64,000 bases of DNA from Antedon mediterranea (Eukaryota; Echinodermata; Crinoidea; Comatulida; Antedonidae): positions 19,219,201-19,283,200 of the forward strand of contig NC_092670.1 of NCBI RefSeq assembly GCF_964355755.1. The letters are read 5' to 3'. Shown here piece after piece: positions 15,101 through 25,300 of the stretch; within the stretch, counting starts at the first letter, position 1, and every line of letters starts with the position of its first letter. Both the position numbers and the translations under genes were made by a program. The notes beneath the pieces were generated by a model. It did not search any database, was not told the DNA's origin, and was given only the letters and a program-made list of their open reading frames with translations.

Positions 15101-16536
15101 GTGTAGACAGAGCTTTAAAAATCTTCTAGTGTTCAAACAGTTTTGAATAAATCTTTTTATTGTAATTACAGTCACATTCCTGTGAATGAGGTGTGGTCAT
15201 GGTTGGTCCATGTTGCAAGTTGTCAAACTGGACAGCAGAGGCTAAAAGCAATTCAACTAATGCTAAGGTTGTTGCAAGCTGCTACATCAAGGTAAGTTTG
15301 ATAATATTTGATAAAGATCTGTCTACACTATCAAATCCAAGTGATATGACATCATGTTCACATTAAGTTTGATAGTATAGACACAGCTTAACATTAATAC
15401 CCTGAGCTTTCAATAACAGGGTACTTTTGATTTACTATGACATACAGTAGTACCTATGCATTAATTTGTGGCCTGTTCCTAGAAATCACTAAGGAATAGA
15501 GCAAGGAGTCACATCCCAACTTCCCTGCCTGTGCATAATAAATGTACATGACTTAGTAGACTCATGAATTATTCATGACTAAGATAACATTTCATTTGCA
15601 GCTGTGAAGATGGTGCATCACAGAAAGTAATGGAGTTACCAGATCTCACCTTATTGAAGCCGCTTTGGGTTTTGTTGAATGCCATGGATTCTAAGCAGTC
15701 CGATACCTTGAAGTGCCTGCCACCTGCACACTGTGCTCTCACGGAGCTGTTCCTGGTGGTGGAAGACCTAGCTAAGGTAAGTGATACTTTGGTTTTTAAA
15801 TCTCTGTCTACACTATCAAACTAGTTTGAAAAAAAAATTGTGATGCACCCAAATATGGTATGATATGATGTCATAATGGCACATCACACAAACTGGTTTG
15901 ATAGTGTAGACAATTGAGCTTAGACCCCAATATCCTACTTCGATGATTAATCTACATACTGATGTAGATGCTGTACCTCTCAGCAAACCCTGGTTATGTG
16001 ATTGGGGAGATCTGTATTACTAATTTGATGTATGGTTAAGGCAGCTTTTTCTAAATCTCACATATTTCCTCATCACCATTTACAGTTAATTAATTTACAC
16101 TATATCACTGGAAGGTATGACATTTCTCTAATGCCTGTCAAATTATATTTACAGTATATGTATATTATTTTTTTCTCAGGAGTCATCTGAAGAAGATTAT
16201 GTTTTAGCAATGATACCTACAGAAGATTTGCGAAAAAGTGCTCTTCAGGTGAGAAATACAAACAAAACAAGAATATTGAATTAGTTTGTAGTATGAGGTA
16301 AATTTCAGACACATTATTGAACTAAAAACGTTATTATTTTTAATAATAAAACAAACAAACAATTATTTTTGGTCATATAGGGTGTGTGCAATGTTGCTTC
16401 TTTGGGCCTAGCTTTAGGCATACCAAACAAAGCATCTGAGGCGTTTCGGCAGATGGGACTCGTAGTTGGACAACCTCCTCTATTTCAGACACCTCTTATG
16501 CCATTTCCTGTTAATAACTTCATCAACAAACCGTGA
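179..16536 (+). CDS. ZZEF1: ZZEF1-like protein (zinc finger ZZ-type and EF-hand), C-terminal part, 44 exons, 5' end outside window
   Basis: Forty-four exons joined by hand give 2001 residues ending in TGA at 16534-16536; human ZZEF1 is about 2960 aa, so the EF-hand/DOC N-terminus lies upstream. First exon is 179-338 and last 16381-16536. A CUB-like segment (residues ~131-242, exons 1362-1528 and 1626-1791, ending NEWGYKFT) recurs at ~1724-1829 (14375-14543, 14772-14916, ending NDWGYKFTV). Two adjacent ZZ zinc fingers lie at ~740-840: TCDGCGTLLPGSRYHCLDC (6296-6437) and KCNNCGSFIVGTRVHCNDC (6985-7098). Exon 8257-8793 is a Lys/Glu-rich low-complexity insert. The family reads histone H3 tails through its ZZ fingers (known for the human protein, not visible here). 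Exon 14772-14916 ends in a GC donor. Splice phases agree throughout. Family assignment is secure; single exon edges may be off by a few bases. Confidence 0.93.
999..1080. mobile_element. Palindromic MITE, short copy 1
   Basis: Starts AAAGCTCTGTCTACACTA and ends in the inverse, TAGACAGAGCTT. Only about 80 bp, so the centre is deleted. Lies in a ZZEF1 intron. First of fifteen copies seen in the window. Confidence 0.8.
2505..2585 (-). mobile_element. Fragment of tRNA-derived SINE, reverse orientation
   Basis: Read on the minus strand this matches the middle of the SINE copies at 12767 and 36750: the 'ggactataaaccgta' and 'gtgtacac' blocks appear in reverse complement. Diverged and truncated, in a ZZEF1 intron. 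Confidence 0.55.
3747..3910. mobile_element. Palindromic MITE, full-length copy 2
   Basis: About 164 bp, ends AAGATCTGTCTACACTATC / GATAGTGTAGACAGAGCTT. The arms continue inward through GACAAAAAA..GTGATGTG, so most of the element is one long inverted repeat. In a ZZEF1 intron. Confidence 0.88.
4664..4908 (+). mobile_element. tRNA-derived SINE, copy A (internally deleted)
   Basis: The head GAGTGGCCGAGAGGTTGAGAC is an A-box of Leu/Ser tRNA type. The stretch between A box and B box is mostly lost and 'cgaggctcac' follows directly. The 3' body ends gaagaggttacccagtataa then a TAA-rich tail. Shares its tail with the copies at 12767 and 36750. Confidence 0.8.
6018..6206. repeat. Diverged interspersed repeat, copy 1
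   Basis: A stretch beginning tactgtagaccccc and ending ttttactgtggta, with 'ggacac' and 'gggacacttta' motifs inside. A related copy with the same order of motifs lies at 6700-6893 in the same gene. The ends are roughly inverted (TACTGTAG / TTACTGT). Confidence 0.5.
6700..6893. repeat. Diverged interspersed repeat, copy 2
   Basis: Shares gaaac-aaa-gaa, tattaagtggacacttta and the terminal ttctactgtata with 6018-6206. Perhaps two thirds identical by eye. Sits between the exons coding the first and second ZZ fingers of ZZEF1. Confidence 0.5.
7412..7711. mobile_element. Palindromic MITE copy 3, split by about 165 bp of other sequence
   Basis: The left arm (to about 7490) and right arm (from about 7658) match the family, but roughly 165 bp of unrelated sequence lies between them, as in a nested insertion. 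In a ZZEF1 intron. Confidence 0.75.
9607..9774. mobile_element. Palindromic MITE, full-length copy 4
   Basis: About 168 bp with both termini (AAAGCTCGACTGTCTACAC / GTGTAGACAGAGCTTT). The centre has a duplicated 'cccaaatatggtagt' block and the palindromic 'gacatcatcatgtc'. ZZEF1 intron. Confidence 0.88.
10376..10453. mobile_element. Palindromic MITE, left half only, copy 5
   Basis: The arm ATCAAACTAGTTTGACAAAA through 'cccaaatatggtagtaatatgacat' is present; the right arm is missing. Confidence 0.7.
12006..12065 (+). mobile_element. SINE 3' tail fragment
   Basis: Ends gaactgaagagatcagccagtataaa, close to the 3' end of the tRNA-derived SINE family. It directly abuts the MITE at 12066. Confidence 0.45.
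12066..12217. mobile_element. Palindromic MITE, full-length copy 6, reverse orientation of the centre
   Basis: Both inverted termini are present (AAAGCTCTTTCTACACTATC / GTTTGATAGTGCCGACAGAA). The asymmetric centre runs opposite to copies 2 and 4. Confidence 0.85.
12767..13081 (+). mobile_element. tRNA-derived SINE, best copy B
   Basis: Head GAGTGGCCGAGCGGTTAAGAC (A box) and GGTTCGAGGCTC (B box) form a Leu/Ser-type tRNA-like 5' region. A body of about 220 bp follows with 'ggataaggactataaaccgta', 'ggggttaccccggtgta' and 'actgggccctctgggaga', ending cacccagtataaagata plus an (ACAA)n tail. ZZEF1 intron. Confidence 0.88.
13622..13675 (+). mobile_element. Degraded SINE tail fragment
   Basis: 'tgctgattatggtcctggt' then 'gggccttctgagagaacagtc' aligns to the SINE 3' body ('cactgatcaccaactgggccctctgggagaccagtc'). 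Confidence 0.4.
14972..15117. mobile_element. Palindromic MITE, full-length copy 7
   Basis: AAGCTCTGTTTACACTATC to GATAGTGTAGACAGAGCTT, 146 bp. It starts 56 bp after the GC donor of ZZEF1 exon 14772-14916 and fills much of that intron. Confidence 0.88.
15313..15390. mobile_element. Palindromic MITE, short copy 8
   Basis: AAAGATCTGTCTACACTATC with a minimal centre and GATAGTATAGACACAGCTT. Internally deleted, like copy 1. Confidence 0.78.
15797..15922. mobile_element. Palindromic MITE, copy 9
   Basis: Both termini are present (AAATCTCTGTCTACACTATC / GTTTGATAGTGTAGACAATTG). The centre is shortened. In the ZZEF1 intron after exon 15602-15776. Confidence 0.82.
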
Positions 16537-16673
16537 TAACAGTAAATACTCCCAAATTTTTTTATAATTATTTTATCTAGATATGTTCATTTATGCTATT
16601 ATTTTGTGTAGTATTATATTGAGTAGCACGTACCTCATCTTAAATGCTCCTTGTACACCATCTGCTACTCCTT

Positions 16674-16810
16674 AAGTTCTGTCTACACAAACTTGATGTG
16701 CACATATATGGACATGATGATGCCATATCACTACTATATTAAGCATATCACTACCATATTTGGGCACATCATACTTTTTTTGTTAAACCTTTGTTAGTGT
16801 AGACAGAGCT
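16674..16810. mobile_element. Palindromic MITE, copy 10
   Basis: AAGTTCTGTCTACAC to GTGTAGACAGAGCT, in the ZZEF1 3' flank or 3' UTR, 138 bp past the stop codon. If transcribed it would give a long RNA hairpin. Confidence 0.8.
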
Positions 16811-17500
16811 AGCTATAGGCTCACCAAAACCACAATTTTCAAATACAGTATGTTTTTTGTGGGCTTATTGTTTCAAATCATGCTTTAAAAAAAACATTAA
16901 AAAAAGGAATCATTGAATAAAATTAACTAAAAATTTAACCTAATAATTTATTTTTCCCAGGTGAAAGTTCACAACAAAATATGTTTGATTGATTGAGATG
17001 GATGAAAATGAAGATATTATGATCCACAATGTTCACACATCAAATATTGCATTTCTGCAATGCTTGTCCAACTGACAGGTAGTATAGATAATAGCCTTAA
17101 TTATGGTAGGTTTATTTTGCCATGTACAGATAATGCTAACAGGTACATTCTTAAGTATCACCACTGGTTCACTCTAGGCCAGTCTGACTCTAATACTTAA
17201 TTCTTATGTAGTAATGTGTCATTGGTAATTAACACTATTCTTTTTCTGCGGTGTAGGGAAAATATGAAATGATTTTATTAGTAATAATGAGTAAATATTT
17301 TACATAAATAATGTATTAAAGTTTGTATAGATCACTGATATAAAATAGGTATTAATTATAAATTGAAACTAATTATTTTATTTAACATTTGTAATGTTAA
17401 AAATGCAAATATGTTGCATTGGACACTTGCAAGAATTCATTCGTTCTAGGAAAGATACAGAATAAATTTATTCATCAATATGTAGTAGTATATCTTATCT

Positions 17501-17587
17501 GGACATGATGATGTCATCACTACCATATTTGGGCACATCACCTTTTTTTTGTCAAACTAGTTTGATAGACTTGTAGACAGAGCTTTA
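17501..17587. mobile_element. Palindromic MITE, right half, copy 11
   Basis: Begins inside the element (ggacatgatgatgtcatcac), continues through 'tttgtcaaactagtttgata' and ends agacagagcttta. The left arm is missing. Confidence 0.7.
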
Positions 17588-19217
17588 TACTATAATTTCC
17601 CAATAATATTACACAGAGTTTTCAAATGTGTTGTTCATTTGTTTTCCAAATATGAAACATATTTAAAGTTTATCAAAAATTTTTTTTTGTTTTATCGTCA
17701 ACTGTGTATTATATGCAAATCATGTTATACAAATCGTATACATTAGTAAACAATCATGAATATGCATAACTTGATAACATTTACTTAATAAATTTATATT
17801 TCATTTTTTATTGGTTTTAAATGAATAGTATTACATGGTTTTGTGCGAAAATAAATTCAAAATTTAAACAAATGTTACAATGATATAGTTTTGCTGAAAC
17901 AATTGATTTTTCTTGTAATTTTGAGTCGGCCAATGAGCTGTAACAGAAACAACAGAATTCCGCAAATCCTTGTCATTGATCCACGATTGTCTGACAACAG
18001 CTTGAGAAGGCGAATGGAGCATTTATATTTTTGTAATTGTATCCTTATTTTTTGTTATTATCAACAAGAAAATCGCACTACTTGAATTACTTGAATCCAG
18101 ATGAAATTATTTCAAAATTTAGATATAGAAAACAAAATGCAAGATATTTTCATAAGAAACATGCTTTTAATTCATTCTCTCATCTCTATGTACAATTCAA
18201 ACAACACCTAAAATGCACACATGCAAAAAATAATCAGACCTGCTGAACAAAATTGCCAGAATCACAAACTACATCACTTTACTTATGTATCCTGGCAACT
18301 AACACTTTCATAGTAACCAGAAGTACAACCATAGCAACCACCACACACAAGAATTGATTACATTAAAACATTTGTGCTTCTAACCAACTTGACAAAAAAT
18401 GATTAAATATTACTCACAACCTGTGGAAAATATTTAAATTTAATAAATAAAAGGTTAATTATTCATCACTGTACACAGTTACTTGTTTATATTCTTCCAA
18501 AATTATGAATTTTGTATTACTTATTTTATATAAAAGTTTTCTAGACCTTGAGTTTGTGAAAGACACAACATTTTTTTTCTACAAAATTTCTAAAATAAAT
18601 CATGGGAAACACACACTACATACTTAAAATATTTACATATAATTTATCATAATTAGCTGTTCTTTTCAAACTTTATGTAAATAATTACTTTAATACCAGT
18701 ATATTTGTCAAGTAAATATTAAATTTAAATCAGTACGCATTTACATTGAAAACAACTTCTTCAAAATGTTTCAATTAATATCAAACTCTTAAATTATTAT
18801 TAGTAAATGCCAATATTTTCATACAAAACAGTAGGCTACTTTTATAGTAAAACCTATATAATGTATGATTTTGATTTTGTTAAAAAAATATCACAATTTA
18901 AATTTCATTTGAAAAAGGCTTTACAAATTTTAATATTGCATATCTGTGAATTTTGTTATTTACTTTTAAAAATGTAAAATTTATTTAATTTCAATTTATT
19001 CAAAATGGAGTGTATTAGTAATAACTAATAAATAACCCCGTAATTTAATTCTTCAAACAGAATGCTGGACATTTTTTTAATAGAAAACTTGTATAATATT
19101 ATTGGCAAGATATATACAGGACAAATTTAATTTTATTTACACCTCAAAAGTTTTTAAAATACTCAAAGTCAATAGTACACATCATGTATGTTTAAATATA
19201 TCAAATTATAATCATTT

Positions 19218-20640
19218 TTATATACTAATTTGAATATAGTCAATATCATTTGCTGGTATTTGCGAGTCCATTTCATCTCCTGCCATTCGAAACGTTATGC
19301 TCATGTTGTACGGGATGTTAATGGTACCGTTGCTGGCATTCCATAACCAACCGGTACCACCACGTTGCAGCATTGACACAGAAACCTTCAAAAATTGGAA
19401 AAAATATCTTAAAGATTCTACCAAAAACAATATGCAACAAGTGCATGTCATGAAAAGCTTAGATGAAGTTATAGAATGATCTATATTTACCTGTGGTGTA
19501 TACCCAAGTATCGCCCAAAGCGTTGCCGTGATTGTGTTACGTTGATGAACAAATTGCAACTTTTCAGTTTCTTTCCGATTCGGTGCAATTTGGCTGCCGC
19601 TTTTAAAATCCCCTACTAATTGCTTTCCCCCATTTAGTTGTATCACATCCCATGTACCAATGGACTTTAAAACGGTCCTTGCACACTCCATTGTACTATA
19701 CGATAACTGGCCTACAATGAGAAAATAATGAATGAATTAATGAATGAACAAACATACACTTCTAAATTTAAGGAGCTTATGAAATTATCCATAAACATAT
19801 TTTAAATGTTTAAGACCTTAAAAGTTTTAAAGTGAAAACAATTATTTTGGATGGATTCCAATGTATCTGGTAAACATAAAACAATTGAATGAAAAACAAA
19901 ACAAAGCTATATGATTCTTATACCTGAAACAAATCCGGGTATAATAGCGTCTCTTAATGTCGATAAATATGTAAACTGAAACGATTCCAAAAACTGATTA
20001 TATCGCTCTGGCAAGATCACCTCCTTTAATGATGCTATGTCATCGGGCAAGCTTACACGATCATTCATAAACACAACATACGAATGAAACACTTTTGATG
20101 GTAAACAAACGTCTTTACGTATTAAGTGATTGCGTAACAGATTTGCTCGAAGCTTGAGTTTGTCGAGGACATTGTCATGTTTTAAATCGTATTCAATGGT
20201 GGCGTGTCCAGAGGTTTTGTCGTTTTTATGTTGAATCCAGCTTTTTCCATCATTACTCACTCGTATAGCTCCAGACCAATTTTTCACTTCGATGACATAT
20301 ATTCCATTTCCTGTTAAAACAAATTTTTTTGGAAACATTTTTTTTTTAAATAGGACAAAACTTTATACTGTACTTAATAAAATGACCAGAAGAAGAGATT
20401 TGATAGATTCACTCCCATACCTGTCAAAACAACCAAATCAATCTCATGTTTTCTTGTTTGAAATTCATCTGGTACGCGCAAGCCACAAAATACGTCGCCT
20501 TTATTCACACCACGTTTCTCTAAAGCAGAGAGGAAACTTTTCTCTGCATCTCTGCCGACTTGGACATGAGCCTCTTCTGAGTGTACTTTAGGTGAGCTGA
20601 CATGCTCAGCTTGGACCAACCGATTCCTTACGTTAAACAT
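19218..20640 (-). CDS. NERD-domain (nuclease-related domain) protein, 331 aa, four coding exons
   Basis: Coding exons in transcript order: 20640-20421, 20310-19924, 19711-19491, 19385-19218; phases close at 331 aa plus TAA. The core has the NERD signature: EKSFLSALEKRG near residue 31, a 'HEIDLVVLTG' strand at ~65-74, and 'GIYVIEVKNWSG' at ~76-87, the D and E-x-K of a PD-(D/E)XK-like nuclease fold. NERD proteins are common in bacteria, archaea and plants; the biochemical role is poorly known and nuclease activity is inferred from the fold. The exon extends to an acceptor at 20665, and a likely 5' UTR exon ends at a GTAAGA donor at 21288, because the ATGs there soon reach stops. No membrane segment or signal peptide is evident. 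The C-terminal ~130 aa after the NERD core match no family I recognise. Transcribed away from POLD2. Confidence 0.85.
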
Positions 20641-22323
20641 TGAAGTTGGTTTTAAAACTCTTTGCTGAAAAAAAAGTTTGAAAGTGGTATGTATTTTTAT
20701 TTATATACTTCCAGCTGAAACACTCTTATCTTTCTGCTCAATTAGTCACCATAATCACCCCTTTTCTTTTTACCTGAAAAATTATTATAAAGAATTATAC
20801 ATATAAAATAATAGAGTATGTTTTGTAATGTGCCAAATACCTATTTTATATTAACACTCTTATATTCACTGTACCGTATTAATACATTAAAAAATGTTTT
20901 ACTTTATTTTAAGCTACTTGGGATATTACATAAGTGTTGTGACAATAATAATTATGGTGACCACAACATCCTAATTTACATAATGTACATGACGTCATCG
21001 ATCAAGGACAAAACAATGGAACGGTTGTTTTTAAAGTCATGATAAGGTAGTAGGCAGTGTAGAGCGGCTACACGTAACCCGCAAAATCTAAAACCTTTAT
21101 ATAATCAATGAACAAGAAGCCATGTTATGATAAACTGTCAAAATACTGTCTACAATTCATCGTTACATCATCACCCACAAAATTAGAAATGACGATTTTG
21201 TCATCCGGATAAAACATCCCGTTTCTTGAAATTTATTGAATGTTTGCTAGTGTAATACGACCTAAATAAACAATAATACATTTCTTACCTAATAACATAA
21301 TAAATATCTAGCATAAATACACGTAAAAGCATAAAATATCAAGACAATTGCAATGTTTTGGTCAGCTCCAGATGTAAACAAAGACACATTGCGCAGTTAG
21401 TTTATCAGCTGTAACAAAATGTAAACAATAAGCTCGTTTCAAGCTTCAATATAAAATAAAATTTTAAAAAATAAGAACCTATAATAATTATAAGTATTTA
21501 AATATGCTATAGTCAGAAAATAAAATTATTTATTACATGGTTTTTTAATTAAAAATATCTTTGAAAAATTGCTTTGAAATTAATAAAATACTAACATTAA
21601 AAAAAACATTTACAGGTGTGGCGCGAATCACAATTCGCCATCAAAACAAGAAGTCCGCGAAACGTGAAATCTATTTGGTTGGCCTAGTCGTTACATTACA
21701 GCTAACTGTATGTTTTTATTAAAAATGGCATAATTACTATATCTAATAATCTTTTTAAATATATAATGACTACTTAATTATGCAATACAGAAATTTAAAT
21801 TTTCACATTCATAAACCTTATTAAACGCTTTAATTGTTTAGAATGATCACTTCCTCTAGATTCGTTGAAAAGGTAGTCACCGACAAAAAAGCATCCTGGC
21901 ACTACATGTTATGTCTGTCGCCTACTATCTATCAGGCCTAGCTTATATGGTGCTGTAAAGATGTGCCTCAAATACCAACATACTCTTCATATAAACAAAA
22001 TATCCTGTTTATTTGTACTGCAATATTAATTAATGTATTTTTTTGTGTAATAAATGTTTATAATATTTAATTAGGCCTAGTTTCTAGCTAGTTAAGTTAG
22101 GCCTATCATCTAGGCCTATCTTAATATTCCAATTTTATATATATTATATTTATTGTTTATATTCTGTATTGTAAGTAGTGAGGGTTTCCGGCTGATGAAA
22201 TGCGAGGTAAAATAAATAAATTCATCATTCACTACTATATGCATAATCATAATGTAGATTCATGACTGGCAAGCATAATTTGAAATCATTAAAAAACATT
22301 TTTTTTTTGTTAGGTGAATCAAG
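20641..22323. promoter_or_regulatory. Divergent NERD / POLD2 upstream region with 5' UTR exons
   Basis: The 1683 bp between the two start codons must hold both promoters. Minus strand: a 5' UTR exon probably ends at 21289 (AG|GTAAGAA) and splices to the acceptor at 20665. Plus strand: a 5' UTR exon probably ends at 22206 (GAG|GTAAAA) and splices to the acceptor before 22313, 11 bp before the POLD2 ATG. No TATA box could be singled out in this AT-rich DNA. Confidence 0.5.
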
Positions 22324-25300
22324 ATGTCAGAATTAATGTGTAATCCGACAGAGGAGCAATTAAAACTATCGAGAGGAACAAGCAATTATCATAGTCATTG
22401 TGACCAGTTCATCATCAAAGATCGCAACTATAGTCGGCAATATGCGCATTTATACGCACAGCGACTTAAATGCTTTTATCCAACACTTGAAAAAACAATC
22501 CAAAGAAAATGGGGTAATAATTTAATTTAACTTGCAATTTTTGTCATTAACAATTTTTATTTTTATACTATGAAATGTACATTTTATAATGTTTTTGTTT
22601 TTTCTTTCAGGAAATAGTATTAATATTTGTAAACTGTTTGAATTAAAAAAAGGTGAAAGGTGTTGTGTGATAGGAACGATATTCAAAAGTATGGAGTTAC
22701 GTCCAAATATCCTCAAAGAAATCAGTGATGAGGTATGGCATTTGTCAATCTATTAAATATAATATAGAGATACAATATCCATATACCCTTATAATCATAA
22801 ATCAACTCACTATGCCCAATAGACAAAAAACTCCCAATACCTGGCAGCCTTGGGCTGGCCTAATTTCTAGTATTACGAATTGTTTTTAATCGTATAACAA
22901 CATTTGTACCTTAGCTATACATACAGGTATATTTATAACTATAAATCAAACAGCTGAATAAGATAGATAGAAAAAATCAAACAAGTTAAAACTGCCTCAA
23001 TATAAATTTATTGTTACAACATGTTTCAAGCATAGCCCATCATCTGGTGAAGAGAATTGCAACAAAGGATAACATATATCAGTCAAAAAAATTACATAAT
23101 AAACAAATCAGCCAGTCAAAAATGTTAAACAAATCAAATTAAATCATTCGCTATTTAAGTTTTGGCCTTTATCTATTTATAACATACTTTTTTATATTTT
23201 AGCATAATTTAATGCCACAGCCAAGCAGAGAAAAATACATAAGTGACTCAGACACACTTATTTTAGAAGATGATTTGCAACGAATATCATTGGTCGGAAA
23301 CATTGATGTATCCAAGGCAGTCATAGGTAAGAGTATGTCATGCTGCATGACTAGTTTGCTGACAAATTTAACTAGACATGGATTGTCTGTCTTCTGATAT
23401 AAGCCGGTTTTTTACAAACTTAACATGTACAGGCCAAATCAGTGAACAATAGAGTATTCTAGATTGACCTTTTTTTTTCATTTTAGGCACAATTGTAGCT
23501 GTTTTAGGAAAAGAAGACAGTTCAAGTAAATTTGAAGTTGAAGATATTACATTTGTAGATCTACCATCACAAATACCAGCTACTCCACCAGAGCAAGATA
23601 GGTAAGTTGGAATGGAGTCAAGTTACTATTACTTTAACTTTTAGATTGTTTCATTCTCCAAAACATAAAAATGTACATATATATAAATGAGGGACCCATG
23701 GCAGTCACACTGCTGCATCTACCATGATCAGTACACCAGGCAACATTTCCCTACTCTTTTCGAATAGTTTACCAATCATAGTACATCCTATCTGAAGGAT
23801 GAGGCAATGAGAGTAAAGCATCATGCATAAGGATAGAAGCACAGACACATCTCTCACATTTCTTCTCTCTTTATCATTATACCATAGTCATAGAAGCACA
23901 GACACATCTCTCACATTTCTTCTCTCTTTATCATTATACCATAGTCATAGAAGCACAGACATGTCTCTCATATTTCTTCTCTCTTTATCATTATACCATA
24001 GTCATAGAAGCACAGACACATCTCTCACATTTCTTCTCTCTTTATCATTATACCATAGTCATAGAAGCACAGACATGTCTCTCATATTTCTTCTCTCTTT
24101 ATCATTATACCATAGTCATAGAAGCACAGACAGGTCTCTCACATTTCTTCTCTCTTTATCATTATACCATAGTCATAGAAGCACAGACAGGTCTCTCACA
24201 TTTCTTCTCTCTTTATCATTATACCATAGTCATAGAAGCACAGACAGGTCTCTCATATTTTTTCTCTCTTTATCATTATACCATAGTCATAGAAGCACAG
24301 ACAGGTCTCTCACATTTCTTCTCTCTTTATCATTATACCATAGTCATAGAAGCGCAGACAGGTCTCTCACATTTCTTCTCTCTTTATCATTATACCATAG
24401 TCATAGAAGCACAGACAGGTCTCTCATATTTCTTCTCTCTTTATCATTATACCATAGTCATAGAAGCACAGACAGGTCTCTCACATTTCTTCTCTCTTTA
24501 TCATTATACCATAGTCATAGAAGCGCAGACAGGTCTCTCACATTTCTTCTCTCTTTATCATTATACCATAGTCATAGAAGCACAGACAGGTCTCTCATAT
24601 TTCTTCTCTCTTTATCATTATACCATAGTCATAGAAGCACAGACAGGTCTCTCACATTTCTTCTCTCTTTATCATTATACCATAGTCATAGAAACACAGA
24701 CACACATCTCTCACATTTCTTCTCTCTTTATCATTATACCATAGTCATAGAAGCGCAGACAGGTCTCTCACATTTCTTCTCTCTTTATCATTATACCATA
24801 GTCATAGAAGCGCAGACAGGTCTCTCACATTTCTTCTCTCTTTATCATTATACCATAGTCATAGAAGCACAGACAGGTCTCTCACATTTCTTCTCTCTTT
24901 ATCATTATACCATAGTCATAGAAGCACAGACAGGTCTCTCACATTTCTTCTCTCTTTATCATTATACCATAGTCATAGAAGCGCAGACAGGTCTCTCACA
25001 TTTCTTCTCTCTTTATCATTATACCATAGTCATAGAAGCACAGACAGGTCTCTCACATTTCTTCTCTCTTTATCATTATACCATAGTCATAGAAGCGCAG
25101 ACAGGTCTCTCACATTTCTTCTCTCTTTATCATTATACCATAGTCATAGAAGCGCAGACAGGTCTCTCACATTTCTTCTCTCTTTATCATTATACCATAG
25201 TCATAGAAGCACAGACAGGTCTCTCACATTTCTTCTCTCTTTATCATTATACCATAGTCATAGAAGCGCAGACAGGTCTCTCACATTTCTTCTCTCTTTA

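Larger units (their letters stand above)
16537..19217. other. Intergenic region between convergent ZZEF1 and NERD genes
   Basis: No supported coding gene. Holds the ZZEF1 3' UTR (AATAAA near 16914), two MITE copies (16674-16810; a partial one at 17501-17587) and very AT-rich DNA. Short open frames at 17891-18246 have no recognisable domain. TTTATT near 19132 could be the minus-strand poly(A) signal of the NERD gene. Confidence 0.7.

Noticed and set aside
17891-18246. Two short open frames in AT-rich intergenic DNA
   Set aside because: Short, overlapping, no recognised motif; consistent with chance in AT-rich sequence.
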